A DNA stretch of 46,979 bases, taken from positions 1 through 46,979 of the forward strand of contig CALXTV010000015.1 in NCBI GenBank assembly GCA_944391505.1. The letters run 5' to 3'. This stretch comes from an uncultured Alphaproteobacteria bacterium (GTDB taxonomy: Bacteria > Pseudomonadota > Alphaproteobacteria > RF32 > CAG-239). Of the stretch, positions 9,556 to 18,896 are shown one piece after another (within the stretch, counting starts at the first letter, position 1; every line of letters starts with the position of its first letter). The translations under genes and the position numbers were made by a program. The notes under the pieces were generated by a model, which saw nothing but the letters and a program-made list of their open reading frames with translations, was not told the origin of the DNA and did not search any database.

Positions 9556-10023
9556 TTAAATAGCAGACTTATCCTTGTTAAACAAGCCATGAATAATAAT
9601 TATTATGGCGCCGATGCAGATAAAGCTGTCTGATACGTTAAACGCCGGCCAATGCGCATCGCCGATATGAAAATCCAGAAAGTCAAAAACGGCCCCCAGA
9701 CGAATGCGGTCAATCAGGTTGCCGACCGCACCGCCGATAATAAAACCGAGCGCAGCCTGCAAAAGACGGCTTGGTTCCCGGCGCAACCACAAAAACAAAA
9801 AGACAATAATTCCGACCGCCAGCACCGAAAGCATAACCACGCCCAATGTTCCTTTATCATTAAACATAGAAAAGCTGACCCCGGTATTCCAGGCTTTTAC
9901 CAAATTAAACCAGGAGGTATAGATAATCATGGCGCGATCTTCAAGTACGCTGTTAAGAATATAATACTTGGAAACCTGATCCGCAATCAGAACCGCTGCC
10001 GCCACACACAAACCCAACAACAC
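9556..10023 (-). CDS. lspA: Lipoprotein signal peptidase (signal peptidase II)
   Basis: A 155-residue inner-membrane aspartic protease with four predicted membrane helices that cleaves prolipoprotein signal peptides after lipidation. Conserved NTGVSFSMF and GNLIDR blocks are present; the catalytic dyad is predicted as Asp105 (GNLIDR) and Asp132 (NVSD). Translation starts at a GTG: an in-frame TAG lies two codons upstream and GGGAGA precedes it at a suitable distance. It is the first gene of the lspA-DUF3035-M16-M16-pgi run. The lipoprotein encoded next is an obvious substrate. Confidence 0.95.
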   Translation of the reverse strand: MLLGLCVAAAVLIADQVSKYYILNSVLEDRAMIIYTSWFNLVKAWNTGVSFSMFNDKGTLGVVMLSVLAVGIIVFLFLWLRREPSRLLQAALGFIIGGAVGNLIDRIRLGAVFDFLDFHIGDAHWPAFNVSDSFICIGAIIIIIHGLFNKDKSAI

Positions 10024-10112
10024 AATCTATCTCCCGCTCATTAAAACATTAGTTTGTATTATAAGCAAAATTTTGCAGATAAAAAGACCATAATCGCAAA
10101 TATGCAGATATT

Positions 10113-11543
10113 TTAGAAAAGAATCAGCTTGGCCAGGCCTAAAAAGATAAAATACCCGCCGGAATCGGTCAGAGCAATCAGAAAAACACCGGAAGAAACG
10201 GCCGGATCGACTTTAAACCGATTCAAAGTCAGAGGAATGAGAATACCGGCCAGACTGGCCAACGAAAGGTTGCAAAACATTGCAATGGCAATAATTGCGC
10301 TCAATTCCTGCCGGTTCGGAAACATAAACCATGTAATCAGCCCGATTAAACAGGCAAACAATATCCCGTTAACCACCCCGACCATAAATTCTTTACCGAT
10401 TGTCCGCAGAGTATTGCTTGCGGTCAGTTCCTTAGTCGCCAGCGCCCGCACGGCAACGGCCAGCGTCTGGTTGCCTGTCGTACCGCCCATGGAAGCCACA
10501 ATCGGCATCAGCACCGCTAAGACCGAAATTTCGGCAATAATGTCCTGAAAACCTTTAACCACCGTCGAGGCCAGAATAGTTGCAAACAAATTGGTAATCA
10601 GCCACACGGAACGCGACTTGAAAATGCCGAAAACCGACTTATAGACGTCGCCTTCTTCCGCACCGGTCAGGTGCATCATGTCTTCGCTGGCTTCTTCGTG
10701 CACAATGTCAACCACATCGTCAATATTAATCACGCCGATAAGCCGGCCTTTGTTGTCAACCACCAGCGCCGACATCCAGCCATATTCGCGAAACATGTGC
10801 GCAACTTCTTCCTGATCCGTATACACGTCAACCGGCACAATCTCGCAATCCATAATATTGCATAGTTTTTCGTCGCCTTTTGCGCGCAGAAGCTTATCCA
10901 GCGTAATCTCACCGGTAGGACGCAGCGTTGAAGAGTCCGTCAGAAAAACCGTATAAAACTCGTCGGGAAGTTCCGTATCCGAAAGCAGATATTGTTTGGC
11001 TTCTTTAACCGTCCAGTCATCAGGCATGCTCACAAAATCGCGGGACATAATACGTCCGGCCGAATCTTCGGGATAATTAAGGGAGGATTCAACCTGATAT
11101 TTTAATTCCGGATCCAACTGGTCGATAATGGATTTTTGCTCCTCATCGTCCATATGCTCCAGAATTTCGACGGCTTCATCGGAATCCAACTCATTGACAA
11201 TATTGACAATCTGGTTTTCATCTAAGGTATCAATAACCTGTTCCTGAACAACTTCGTTCAGTTCGGGAAAGACTTCCGGGTCAATATGATCGCCCAAAAT
11301 TTCAACCAGTTGGCGCCGATGATAAAAATCCAAAACCTCAATCAAACGTGCCAAATCATATTCGTCAAGCCCTTCAACAATCTTGCGAATATGAATCTTA
11401 TCGCCTTCGTCCAATGCGATAAGAACGGAATTAATCATTTTCTGACCAATACCGTATTGAATCTGCTGCTGTTTTTTACGAGTGAATTTTCTTTGTTTTT
11501 TAATTTTGGAGCCGGGCAAACGCTTTTTGGCCTTTTTCTTCAT
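10113..11543 (-). CDS. mgtE: Magnesium transporter MgtE
   Basis: A 476-residue MgtE channel. In order: a basic N-terminal extension (residues 1-30), the superhelical MgtE N domain, two CBS domains (about residues 160-290), a connecting helix, and five membrane helices forming the pore (about 310-476). The pore signature MPIVASMGGTTGNQTL and the DPAVSSG motif of the last helices are intact. Family members admit Mg2+ and close when the cytosolic CBS and N domains bind Mg2+. It is probably transcribed alone: no gene lies close upstream and lspA follows after about 90 bases. Confidence 0.95.
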   Translation of the reverse strand: MKKKAKKRLPGSKIKKQRKFTRKKQQQIQYGIGQKMINSVLIALDEGDKIHIRKIVEGLDEYDLARLIEVLDFYHRRQLVEILGDHIDPEVFPELNEVVQEQVIDTLDENQIVNIVNELDSDEAVEILEHMDDEEQKSIIDQLDPELKYQVESSLNYPEDSAGRIMSRDFVSMPDDWTVKEAKQYLLSDTELPDEFYTVFLTDSSTLRPTGEITLDKLLRAKGDEKLCNIMDCEIVPVDVYTDQEEVAHMFREYGWMSALVVDNKGRLIGVINIDDVVDIVHEEASEDMMHLTGAEEGDVYKSVFGIFKSRSVWLITNLFATILASTVVKGFQDIIAEISVLAVLMPIVASMGGTTGNQTLAVAVRALATKELTASNTLRTIGKEFMVGVVNGILFACLIGLITWFMFPNRQELSAIIAIAMFCNLSLASLAGILIPLTLNRFKVDPAVSSGVFLIALTDSGGYFIFLGLAKLILF

Positions 11544-11651
11544 CTTCCCTCTCCCGCTTTACAAAGCTTGTCCGATTAAGCCTGAGTTTTTCCAGTATTT
11601 CAATGGTTATTAAAAAACAAATTTCCTGTTGATTTGAGTTTTGAATGTCGC

Positions 11652-11702
11652 GGGTCCGAGACCCTCTCCGCTATCCAAAATAAGACTTTGTCTTTATTTT
11701 GG
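11652..11702 (-). other. Hairpins directly 3' of tRNA-Leu
   Basis: Positions 11675-11686 and 11690-11702 form a 12-bp AT-rich inverted repeat with one bulge; it includes the complement of the encoded CCA. A second hairpin GGGTC/GACCC with a three-base loop is at 11652-11664. Neither is followed by a clear U run on the minus strand, so these may be processing or weak termination structures rather than a standard terminator. Confidence 0.35.
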
Positions 11703-11785
11703 TGCGGCCGAGAAGACTCGAACTTCCATGAGCTTAGCTCATAACGACCTCAACGTTACGCGTCTACCAATTTCGCCACGGCCGC
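11700..11785 (-). tRNA. tRNA-Leu (anticodon GAG)
   Basis: On the minus strand this is an 86-nt class II tRNA. The acceptor GCGGCCG pairs with CGGCCGC, the D-arm region reads TGGCGAAATTGGTAGACGC, typical of tRNA-Leu, and the anticodon loop TTGAGGT gives GAG. The long variable arm is followed by GTTCGAGTC in the T arm. Discriminator A and CCA are encoded. It decodes CUC and CUU. Confidence 0.95.
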
Positions 11786-11806
11786 ATTTTTATAAAGACA
11801 AGCAAA

Positions 11807-11835
11807 GATTTATTCCGATTCCGCAAAATAATCAA
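11807..11835 (-). promoter_or_regulatory. Candidate promoter for tRNA-Leu
   Basis: TTGATT (11835-11830), a 17-base spacer and TAAATC (11812-11807) lie about 20 bases upstream of the tRNA 5' end on the minus strand. The -10 element is weak. Confidence 0.4.
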
Positions 11836-11910
11836 GCTTTTTTTTGCGAAGATGTTAAAAAATTGCACCGCAATTTTCCGGATCAAACATCTGTGATAAA
11901 AATTATGCCG

Positions 11911-12225
11911 TTACATCGGCATAGACATTATTTCTTTATAGGCGCTGATTGCCGAATCTCGAACGGCCACAACCGTTTCAAGAGCCGTCTGCGCATTGGC
12001 CACCGCCAAAACGACATCCTGAATATCGGCATTTCCCGAAATACCGCTGATAGCCGTCTGTTCACTTTTTTTGGAAAGATCAACGGTTGTCGTCAGGGCC
12101 TGCTCGACCATATCCTGAAAACTGGCTTTTTCGACCGGTTTAGTCTCGGCCGCCGGAAGTTTCGCACCTATTCTGCCGAGAGCCTGCTGATAAGCGTTCA
12201 GTGCACTGCTGATATTGTTCGTCAA
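11911..12225 (-). CDS. fliE: Flagellar hook-basal body protein FliE
   Basis: A 104-residue FliE, the adaptor that joins the MS ring to the rod at the base of the flagellum. The C-terminal part, with FQDMVEQALTTTVDLSKKSE and the region around ANAQTALETVVAVRDSAISAYKEIM, is typical of the family. It is the last gene of flgB-flgC-fliE, all minus strand with short gaps. It is predicted to be exported by the flagellar type III apparatus, so it has no cleavable signal peptide. No other rod or export genes lie in this window. Confidence 0.92.
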   Translation of the reverse strand: MTNNISSALNAYQQALGRIGAKLPAAETKPVEKASFQDMVEQALTTTVDLSKKSEQTAISGISGNADIQDVVLAVANAQTALETVVAVRDSAISAYKEIMSMPM

Positions 12226-12242
12226 AGTTTTTCTCCCTTATC

Positions 12243-12656
12243 TTATTCCAAAACATCAAGAATTCGGCTGTTCATATCGCGCGCCGTCTGCATCATGCTC
12301 AAATTGGCGTCATAACTGCGCTGCGCCTCTTTCATATCCATCATCTCGACCAGCGGATTGACGTTTGGCATGGCAACATAGCCTTCGGCATTGGCCGCAG
12401 GATGATTCGGCATATATTTCATCTGAAACGGCGATTGATCCTGAAGCACTTTGTCTACCTTAACAAGCTGCGCTCCGGTTTCCTCATCGACATAATTTTT
12501 GAAAGTTACGACCCGACGGCGATACGGATCCTCTCCCGGACGAATGCCGACAGAATCCGCATTGGCCATATTCTCGGAAATAACCCGCAGACGTTCGGCC
12601 TGCGCCTTCATTCCCGAAACCGCGATATCCGCACTGATTGACAAGTTTCCGGCCAT
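12243..12656 (-). CDS. flgC: Flagellar basal-body rod protein FlgC
   Basis: A 137-residue proximal rod protein. The N-terminal rod motif (ISADIAVSGMKAQAERLRVISENMANADS) and the C-terminal heptad segment MMDMKEAQRSYDANLSMM followed by NSRILDVL are characteristic of FlgC. It assembles with FlgB, FlgF and FliE into the flagellar rod. It lies 14 bases downstream of flgB and 17 bases upstream of fliE, consistent with one transcript from the sigma-54-type promoter at 13121-13136. Confidence 0.95.
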   Translation of the reverse strand: MAGNLSISADIAVSGMKAQAERLRVISENMANADSVGIRPGEDPYRRRVVTFKNYVDEETGAQLVKVDKVLQDQSPFQMKYMPNHPAANAEGYVAMPNVNPLVEMMDMKEAQRSYDANLSMMQTARDMNSRILDVLE

Positions 12657-12670
12657 AACGCGTTACCTCC

Positions 12671-13072
12671 CTATGATCCGACTTTCGCCGCCGCTGTCCG
12701 CAGCATATTACGATACGAAGTATAGATGGACAACATCCGGTTATAATCCCCCTTGGTATCAGCCACCTTATTGAGCTGATCCTCAATAATCACACCGTTG
12801 CCGTCAATGGTCAGGGCATAATCCGGCCTGGGCGTAAAAACGCCGCCCGAAGACGTCTCCGAAGGCAGAGTCGCAAAATGTTTCTCGTTCGTAACACTCA
12901 AAGGCAGCGTATCTTTAAGAACTTCGTCAAAGCGGGGCTTTTCAAGGTCTTTGGCAACATAACCGGGGGTGTTTGCGTTTGCCAGATTCGCAGCCAGAAC
13001 TTTCTGACGTTCGGTCAGATAGTCCAATTCCGTATTTGCTCGCTGAAAAAGCGTCAGACTGTTCAAATCCAT
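12671..13072 (-). CDS. flgB: Flagellar basal-body rod protein FlgB
   Basis: A 133-residue rod protein; the segment LTERQKVLAANLANANTPGY (about residues 19-38) is the conserved N-terminal signature of flagellar rod and hook proteins. It is the first gene of flgB-flgC-fliE. A perfect-spacing sigma-54 element lies about 50-65 bases upstream, which would place this operon in a mid or late flagellar class as in Caulobacter (known there, inferred here). Confidence 0.95.
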   Translation of the reverse strand: MDLNSLTLFQRANTELDYLTERQKVLAANLANANTPGYVAKDLEKPRFDEVLKDTLPLSVTNEKHFATLPSETSSGGVFTPRPDYALTIDGNGVIIEDQLNKVADTKGDYNRMLSIYTSYRNMLRTAAAKVGS

Positions 13073-13120
13073 GCAATATCCCCTTTATGCAATTATGGTT
13101 ACGTTCCCCAACATAACCGA

Positions 13121-13136
13121 TGCAAGAATTATGCCA
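13121..13136 (-). promoter_or_regulatory. Sigma-54 (RpoN) promoter for flgBC-fliE
   Basis: On the minus strand the 16 bases read TGGCATAATTCTTGCA. This matches TGGCA-N6-TTGCA with the GG and GC doublets at the exact sigma-54 spacing. The predicted transcription start is near 13110, about 38 bases before the flgB ATG. No RpoN or bEBP gene is in this window. Confidence 0.75.
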
Positions 13137-13147
13137 AATAAAAACCC

Positions 13148-13176
13148 TTGCCAAACCCGATACCGGCCGGTACAAT
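13148..13176 (+). promoter_or_regulatory. Sigma-70 promoter of the FlhB-like gene
   Basis: TTGCCA (13148-13153), a 17-base spacer and TACAAT (13171-13176) are close to consensus. A start near 13183 gives a leader of about 15 bases before the ATG at 13198. It is divergent from the sigma-54 promoter, with the elements only 11 bases apart. Confidence 0.65.
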
Positions 13177-13197
13177 TATCCAAAAAAGGACGGCATC

Positions 13198-13521
13198 ATG
13201 TCTGAACAGGATAATAGCAGAAAACAAAACGAAAACAACGGCGCTGACGCGTTGTCCACAGATTATGCGGTTGCGTTGGGCTATGACTACGCCAAACAGG
13301 CGGCACCGAAAGTTCTGGCCAAGGGCCAGGGACATATAGCGCAAAAGATTGTTCAGATTGCCATTGACGAAGGCATTGAAATCCGTCAGGACGCCGATTT
13401 AATCCAAATTTTAAAAGCCGTAGACATTGACGAAGAAATTCCGGTCGAGGCTTTTGCCGCCGTTGCTGAAATTATCTCTTACGTTTATCAGGTAAACAAC
13501 AAACAGCTTCCCGAAGTTTAA
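13198..13521 (+). CDS. FlhB C-terminal-domain-like protein
   Basis: A 107-residue soluble protein resembling the cytoplasmic C-terminal domain of the flagellar export switch FlhB, without its membrane part. YAVALGYD, AAPKVLAKGQGHIAQKI and the closing helix match the FlhB family. At the place of the autocleavage motif NPTH the sequence reads ALSTDYAVAL, so the Asn-Pro-Thr-His site is absent. Such free FlhB-like proteins are known near flagellar genes; a partial substitute or modulator of the FlhB C-domain is inferred. The start at 13198 follows AAAAAAGGACGGC. Its stop overlaps the rsmB stop by a few bases (convergent genes). Confidence 0.75.
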   Translation: MSEQDNSRKQNENNGADALSTDYAVALGYDYAKQAAPKVLAKGQGHIAQKIVQIAIDEGIEIRQDADLIQILKAVDIDEEIPVEAFAAVAEIISYVYQVNNKQLPEV

Positions 13522-14729
13522 GCCGCCTTTTCCAACACGGTAAAGAAAAAGCCGTCCGTATTTGTCGTCAGCGGCGAAAAATGCAGAAATTCACGATTGC
13601 GTCCCGGATAAGGAGCCTCCAGCAGCTTTTCCCACAACTGTTGCAAATCAACATGCCGCACTTTACTGTTACGCGCCGTAAAAGCATTGACAATGTCCTC
13701 ATTTTCATCGCGCAGAATTGAGCAGGTAATATAAACGATGCGGCCGCCGGGGCGCGTATGTTCAAAAGCAATATCAAGCAGTTCCGACTGTATCTTGTTC
13801 AAATCGCTTAACTTTTGCGGCGTCAGACGAAACTTCGCATCCGGCGAACGCCGCCAGGTTCCCGTTCCGGAACAGGGCGCGTCGATAATAAAACGGTCAT
13901 AACTTCTGCCCTCGACACTCTGCACGGGTTCAACATTCTTAATTTGCAAGCGCTCCAGCCGGGGTTTTATCTGCTCCAGCCGGCGTTGGTCGACATCATG
14001 AGCCTCTATTTTGCCGCCTCCGTTCAAAAGCGAAGCGATTGCCAGACTTTTTCCGCCCGCTCCGGCACAATAGTCAACAATCTTATGCTCCGGCTTTACG
14101 TCACATAAAATCGCCGCCAGTTGTGAAGCTTCGTCCTGAACTTCAACCTCCCCTTCTTTATAGGCAATGCAGTTATTAAGATTAACCCGCTCGCTTGAAC
14201 GAATGCCGATTGGCGAATATGGCGTCGGCGCAAAAAACAACCCCTCGCCCCGCAGTTTTTGCAAAACACTTTCCCGGGTACCGCGATTAATACGCAAATC
14301 GGCACTGGCCGGCTCGTTTAACGATTTTAACAATGCCGTGTCGCCGATTTTATCAAACAGCCATTTCGGACATTCCGCTTCGACATCAGGCGGATAGACG
14401 TCTTCCTTAAGGTTTTTCAGCCATATTTTTTCTTCTTTGGTCAAAGCCGGCGGCGCATATTCTCCGGCACCGAATATCAAATCCGGATCTTCGTCTTTCA
14501 GATAAACGAGCAAAATCCGGCGCGGATCGTCGGAACCTGCTTCAAACTCCAGCCGGCGCCGGTGCCGGATAAGTTTCCACACCGTCTCGGCAATAAACCG
14601 CCGGTCGCCGGAACCGATATATTTGCGCTCGCGCAGATAAGCATTGATAATAACGTCCGCCGGACGCAAATCTTTGAATATCTCGCCGATCAGCTCCAAA
14701 ACCGCATTATACCTGGCACTTTGCTGCAT
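13518..14729 (-). CDS. rsmB: 16S rRNA (cytosine-967-C5) methyltransferase RsmB
   Basis: A 403-residue RsmB/NOL1/NOP2-type methyltransferase. It has an N-terminal NusB-like helical region, then a Rossmann SAM domain with CAGAGGKS (221-228), DAPCSGTG (Cys286) and TCS (Cys336), giving the two-cysteine catalytic arrangement of rRNA m5C methyltransferases. The ATG at 14729 is chosen over a longer frame because GGGAGAAAAAG precedes it and the longer form would run into rlmE. It is 26 bases downstream of rlmE, making a small rRNA-methylation cluster. Confidence 0.9.
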   Translation of the reverse strand: MQQSARYNAVLELIGEIFKDLRPADVIINAYLRERKYIGSGDRRFIAETVWKLIRHRRRLEFEAGSDDPRRILLVYLKDEDPDLIFGAGEYAPPALTKEEKIWLKNLKEDVYPPDVEAECPKWLFDKIGDTALLKSLNEPASADLRINRGTRESVLQKLRGEGLFFAPTPYSPIGIRSSERVNLNNCIAYKEGEVEVQDEASQLAAILCDVKPEHKIVDYCAGAGGKSLAIASLLNGGGKIEAHDVDQRRLEQIKPRLERLQIKNVEPVQSVEGRSYDRFIIDAPCSGTGTWRRSPDAKFRLTPQKLSDLNKIQSELLDIAFEHTRPGGRIVYITCSILRDENEDIVNAFTARNSKVRHVDLQQLWEKLLEAPYPGRNREFLHFSPLTTNTDGFFFTVLEKAA

Positions 14730-14755
14730 CTTTTTCTCCCGACCGCAATTCCGGA

Positions 14756-15451
14756 TTAGACCGTTCCGCGAAACCCCTGACAAACCAGATAAGTCTCCGG
14801 GGAACCCTGCCGGCTGGCATCGGGCTTGCAGTGCCCGACTTTTTTGAAATTCTTTTTGGCGTCGGCCAACAGCGAACCTTCCGCACCGCCCTGAAAAACT
14901 TTGGCAATAAATATTCCGTTTTCTGCCAAAACCTCTTTGGCAAATTCATAAGCCGCCTCAACCAGCGCAATAGTGCGCAGATGGTCGGTCTGCTGGTGTC
15001 CGGTCGTGTTTGCGGCCATATCGCTCATCACGATATCCGCCTTGCCGTTCAGAAGCGCTTTAAGTTTGTCCGCGGCATTTGCCTCGGTAAAATCCTGCTG
15101 AATCAGCGTCGCCCCTTCAATCGGCTGCGTTTCCAGAATATCCAGACCAACCACCTGGCCGGCTCCTTTATTGCGCATAACCGCCACCTGTGTCCAACCG
15201 CCCGGTGCACAGCCGAGATCAACGATTGTCCGCCCTTTGCCCAAAAACTTGTACTTTTCATCCAGTTGAATCAGCTTGAACGCCGCCCGCGAACGATACC
15301 CCAGACGTTTGGATTCCGCCACATACGGATCGTTCAGTTGTCTTTCCAGCCAGCGGTTGGAAGACTTGTCGCGATATTTTGAAGTTTTGACCCGAACCGT
15401 CAGTTGATGACGACCGCGCACTTCCTTAGCCGATTTTGTGAGTTTTGCCAT
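14756..15451 (-). CDS. rlmE: 23S rRNA (uridine-2552-2'-O) methyltransferase RlmE
   Basis: A 231-residue FtsJ/RrmJ-type 2'-O-methyltransferase acting late in 50S assembly. SAM motif GCAPGGW is at residues 80-86. The catalytic KDKE tetrad is predicted as Lys59, Asp144, Lys184 and Glu219, all present. A basic N-terminal tail (residues 1-35) is as in alphaproteobacterial members. Its first 26 bases overlap the end of the upstream ppx/gppA gene, indicating one transcript: ppx/gppA - ppx/gppA - rlmE - rsmB. Confidence 0.95.
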   Translation of the reverse strand: MAKLTKSAKEVRGRHQLTVRVKTSKYRDKSSNRWLERQLNDPYVAESKRLGYRSRAAFKLIQLDEKYKFLGKGRTIVDLGCAPGGWTQVAVMRNKGAGQVVGLDILETQPIEGATLIQQDFTEANAADKLKALLNGKADIVMSDMAANTTGHQQTDHLRTIALVEAAYEFAKEVLAENGIFIAKVFQGGAEGSLLADAKKNFKKVGHCKPDASRQGSPETYLVCQGFRGTV

Positions 15452-16382
15452 TTTTTTCTACCAGTTCGTCGATAATTCCGTCTTTTGCGCTTTTCAGCGA
15501 AGCCGTGAGTTTTTGCACCCCGAGCCCGTCGTAGATTGTCTTAAAAATAATACTGGCCGCCTGAAAAATAAAGGAACGTTTTTCGCCGACATAAGGCATT
15601 TGCGCCAGCTTCTCGCGCGACATGGCGTTCACTTCGCCGATAACCCGGTCAAGTTCGGAAACGGTTACCTCTTCGCCGTCAGCCCGCTCCCGGTCATATT
15701 CGCCGTACTGCCTTACCCAGGACGTAAGCCGGAGCGGCGTGCTGGATGTGGCCACGCAGCAGACTTTCCCATCATAATCTCCGAGCCTGCAGTCCAGACA
15801 AAAGCCGCTGACCTGCTTTTTGATTTCGTCACGAAGCTTTGCGGCACTCTCCGGATTATAATTTTCCAGTCCGAAAGCCTCGGTAGCGTTGCGCGCTCCC
15901 CATGGAATGGAAATCGTATGCAGAATTTCGGGATTGTCGCTGTTGGTTGCCAGCGTAATTTCGGTTGAACCGCCGCCGAGATCATAAACCAGCACATAAG
16001 GCGCTTTGCCTTTCACGTTTACCAATGCGCCTTTCAGATTCAGCCTGGCCTCTTCGTAACCGTCTATAACTTCAAGCTTAATTTCCGCTTCGTCCAAAAC
16101 TTTTTTGACAAATTCGGCGCCGTTTGATGCCATGCGGCAACCGGCAGTCGCAATTGCACGATATTTGGTAACGCCGTATTTTTTCATCAACTCCGCAAAA
16201 TTTTTCAAACAATCCAAACCCCGGGCAAAAGCCTCCGCCGTAAATTTCATTTCCGGATACATTCCCTCGCCCAGTCGCGTCGTAACAATTTCCTTGCAAA
16301 GCTCACGGCCTTCTTCGTCGGCAATCAGCAGCCGACAGGAGTTGGTTCCCAAATCGATGGCGGCAAAAACATTTTTGGTCAT
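15426..16382 (-). CDS. Ppx/GppA-family phosphatase (short paralog)
   Basis: A 318-residue member of the exopolyphosphatase/guanosine pentaphosphatase family of the ASKHA fold. The phosphate-1 loop AIDLGTNSCRLLIA is at residues 8-21 and the phosphate-2 segment VLVYDLGGGSTEIT follows near 130. There is no C-terminal HD domain, unlike E. coli Ppx. It would hydrolyse polyphosphate or pppGpp; which one cannot be told. It lies five bases after a second paralog and overlaps rlmE. Ppx/GppA genes next to rlmE are a familiar alphaproteobacterial arrangement; two in tandem is less usual. Confidence 0.85.
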   Translation of the reverse strand: MTKNVFAAIDLGTNSCRLLIADEEGRELCKEIVTTRLGEGMYPEMKFTAEAFARGLDCLKNFAELMKKYGVTKYRAIATAGCRMASNGAEFVKKVLDEAEIKLEVIDGYEEARLNLKGALVNVKGKAPYVLVYDLGGGSTEITLATNSDNPEILHTISIPWGARNATEAFGLENYNPESAAKLRDEIKKQVSGFCLDCRLGDYDGKVCCVATSSTPLRLTSWVRQYGEYDRERADGEEVTVSELDRVIGEVNAMSREKLAQMPYVGEKRSFIFQAASIIFKTIYDGLGVQKLTASLKSAKDGIIDELVEKNGKTHKIG

Positions 16383-16387
16383 AATGG

Positions 16388-17509
16388 TTATTCCTGTTTG
16401 TTTTTAGACGGTTTCCCGTTCTCCGGCCGGCTTCCGCGGCGCCGGAACGGCGGATGAAATTTTTTCTTTTTGTTATAAATATTTTTGTTCTTGTTGCTGT
16501 GCATCATATCCAGCAAAATACCCTCGCGAATGCCGCGGTCGGCAACCGTAATCTCCTCAATCGGCCAAAAAGAGCACAGGCCTTCGATAATTGCACAGCC
16601 GGCCATTGTAAGATCTGCCTTCTGGGCACCGATACACGGGTGTTTTTTACGTCCCTCGTCCCCCAGACGTTTGATCTTGGCTATTGCCCGGTCAATATCC
16701 TGCCGGGTAATCGAAATACCGTCAACCGCCGAACGGTTATAGCGGGGCAGATTCAGATGAACCGCGCCCAGAACCGTCACCGTTCCGGACGTACCGATAA
16801 TCTGAATCTCCTGATTTTTAATCGCCTCACGAATGTTGTATTTTTCATCAAACTCTTTCAGAAGCTTATGCGTCCGCTCAATAATCGTATCGTAGGCCAG
16901 CGTCGTCATATCCTGTGACGGAAACGCCTCCGAAATCGTAACCACGCCGTAAGGAAGAGAAACAAAACCCTCAATAAAGGTCTTGCCGCTGTTCGTCACT
17001 CGCGCCAGCGAAATTTCCGTTGAACCGCCGCCGATGTCAAAAACCAAAGCCCTTTTGATGTTCCGGTTTAAAAGCGGAATACAACCGACCACCGCCAGCC
17101 GCGCTTCCTCTTTGGAAGAAATCGTTTCAATCGTCAGCCCGGTTTCCTTTTTGACCAGATCCAGAAATTCCTTGCAGTTTTTGGCTCTGCGACACGCCGC
17201 CGTTGCCACAAAACGGGAACGATAAATCGGGGCATATTCTTCAATAACGCCGGCACAGACCTTAAGTGCATTGATTGTCCGGCGCATGGCCGGACGCGAC
17301 AGTTCATTATCATTGATAATTCCCTCGCCCAGCCGTGTAATTTTGGAAAAAGTTTCAACAATGCGGAAAGAAGCCGGGGTCGGACTGGCAATGACCAGCC
17401 GGCAGGAGTTGGTCCCCAAATCGATGGCGGCAAAATTTTTCTGCGTCTGGCTCAAATTTCTGTCCGGCACAGTTTTTTTATTATTATTTTTTTTATACCA
17501 TCTCTGCAT
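16388..17509 (-). CDS. Ppx/GppA-family phosphatase (long paralog)
   Basis: A 373-residue paralog of the next gene, sharing AIDLGTNSCRLVIA near the N-terminus and a VFDIGGGSTEISLA phosphate-2 loop. It differs by a Lys/Asn-rich start and a basic tail (about residues 340-373, with KNKNIYNKKKK and RRRGSRPENGKP) that could bind polyanions such as polyphosphate or RNA (inference). Family activity is on polyphosphate or pppGpp. It is the first gene of the ppx-ppx-rlmE-rsmB run; ccrM upstream is separated by its own terminator. Confidence 0.82.
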   Translation of the reverse strand: MQRWYKKNNNKKTVPDRNLSQTQKNFAAIDLGTNSCRLVIASPTPASFRIVETFSKITRLGEGIINDNELSRPAMRRTINALKVCAGVIEEYAPIYRSRFVATAACRRAKNCKEFLDLVKKETGLTIETISSKEEARLAVVGCIPLLNRNIKRALVFDIGGGSTEISLARVTNSGKTFIEGFVSLPYGVVTISEAFPSQDMTTLAYDTIIERTHKLLKEFDEKYNIREAIKNQEIQIIGTSGTVTVLGAVHLNLPRYNRSAVDGISITRQDIDRAIAKIKRLGDEGRKKHPCIGAQKADLTMAGCAIIEGLCSFWPIEEITVADRGIREGILLDMMHSNKNKNIYNKKKKFHPPFRRRGSRPENGKPSKNKQE

Positions 17510-17602
17510 TGATTTTGTTCAATTCTTTAATAAATTCCGCATTTCAGGGAAATATAAACCATAAATTCCTCCGGCACAATAATTTTATCAGACTTTTTTA
17601 AC

Positions 17603-17630
17603 AAAAAAACCCGACGAAGCCGCCGGGTTT
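17603..17630 (-). terminator. Intrinsic terminator after ccrM
   Basis: On the minus strand a 9-bp stem AACCCGGCG/CGTCGGGTT with loop GCTT is followed by seven U residues. It lies about 20 bases after the ccrM stop and separates ccrM from the ppx genes. Confidence 0.85.
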
Positions 17631-17650
17631 TCGAGAGTCGCAGAACAAAA

Positions 17651-18763
<1,113 letters not shown>

Positions 18764-18826
18764 CTAAGGTTATGTTTTCGCTCTGCAGCCAGTATGATAG
18801 ACAGATGGTTATAAATTTATTAACGG

Positions 18827-18852
18827 GAATCAAAAAAATTTTCCTTGGAATC
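18827..18852 (-). promoter_or_regulatory. Two GANTC sites upstream of ccrM
   Basis: GAATC at 18827-18831 and again at 18848-18852, about 80-105 bases upstream of the ccrM start, are CcrM target sequences. In Caulobacter, methylation of GANTC sites in the ccrM promoter region feeds back on its transcription; the same is possible here (inference). I did not identify a clear -35/-10 pair. Confidence 0.4.
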
Positions 18853-18896
18853 TCCCTATTTTGCTAAGGTTTTAATTTTTCAGGCAAATAATAAAA

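Noticed and set aside
11641..12315. Plus-strand frame across tRNA-Leu and antisense to fliE
   Set aside because: Its first part is antisense tRNA and the rest is antisense to a clear flagellar gene.
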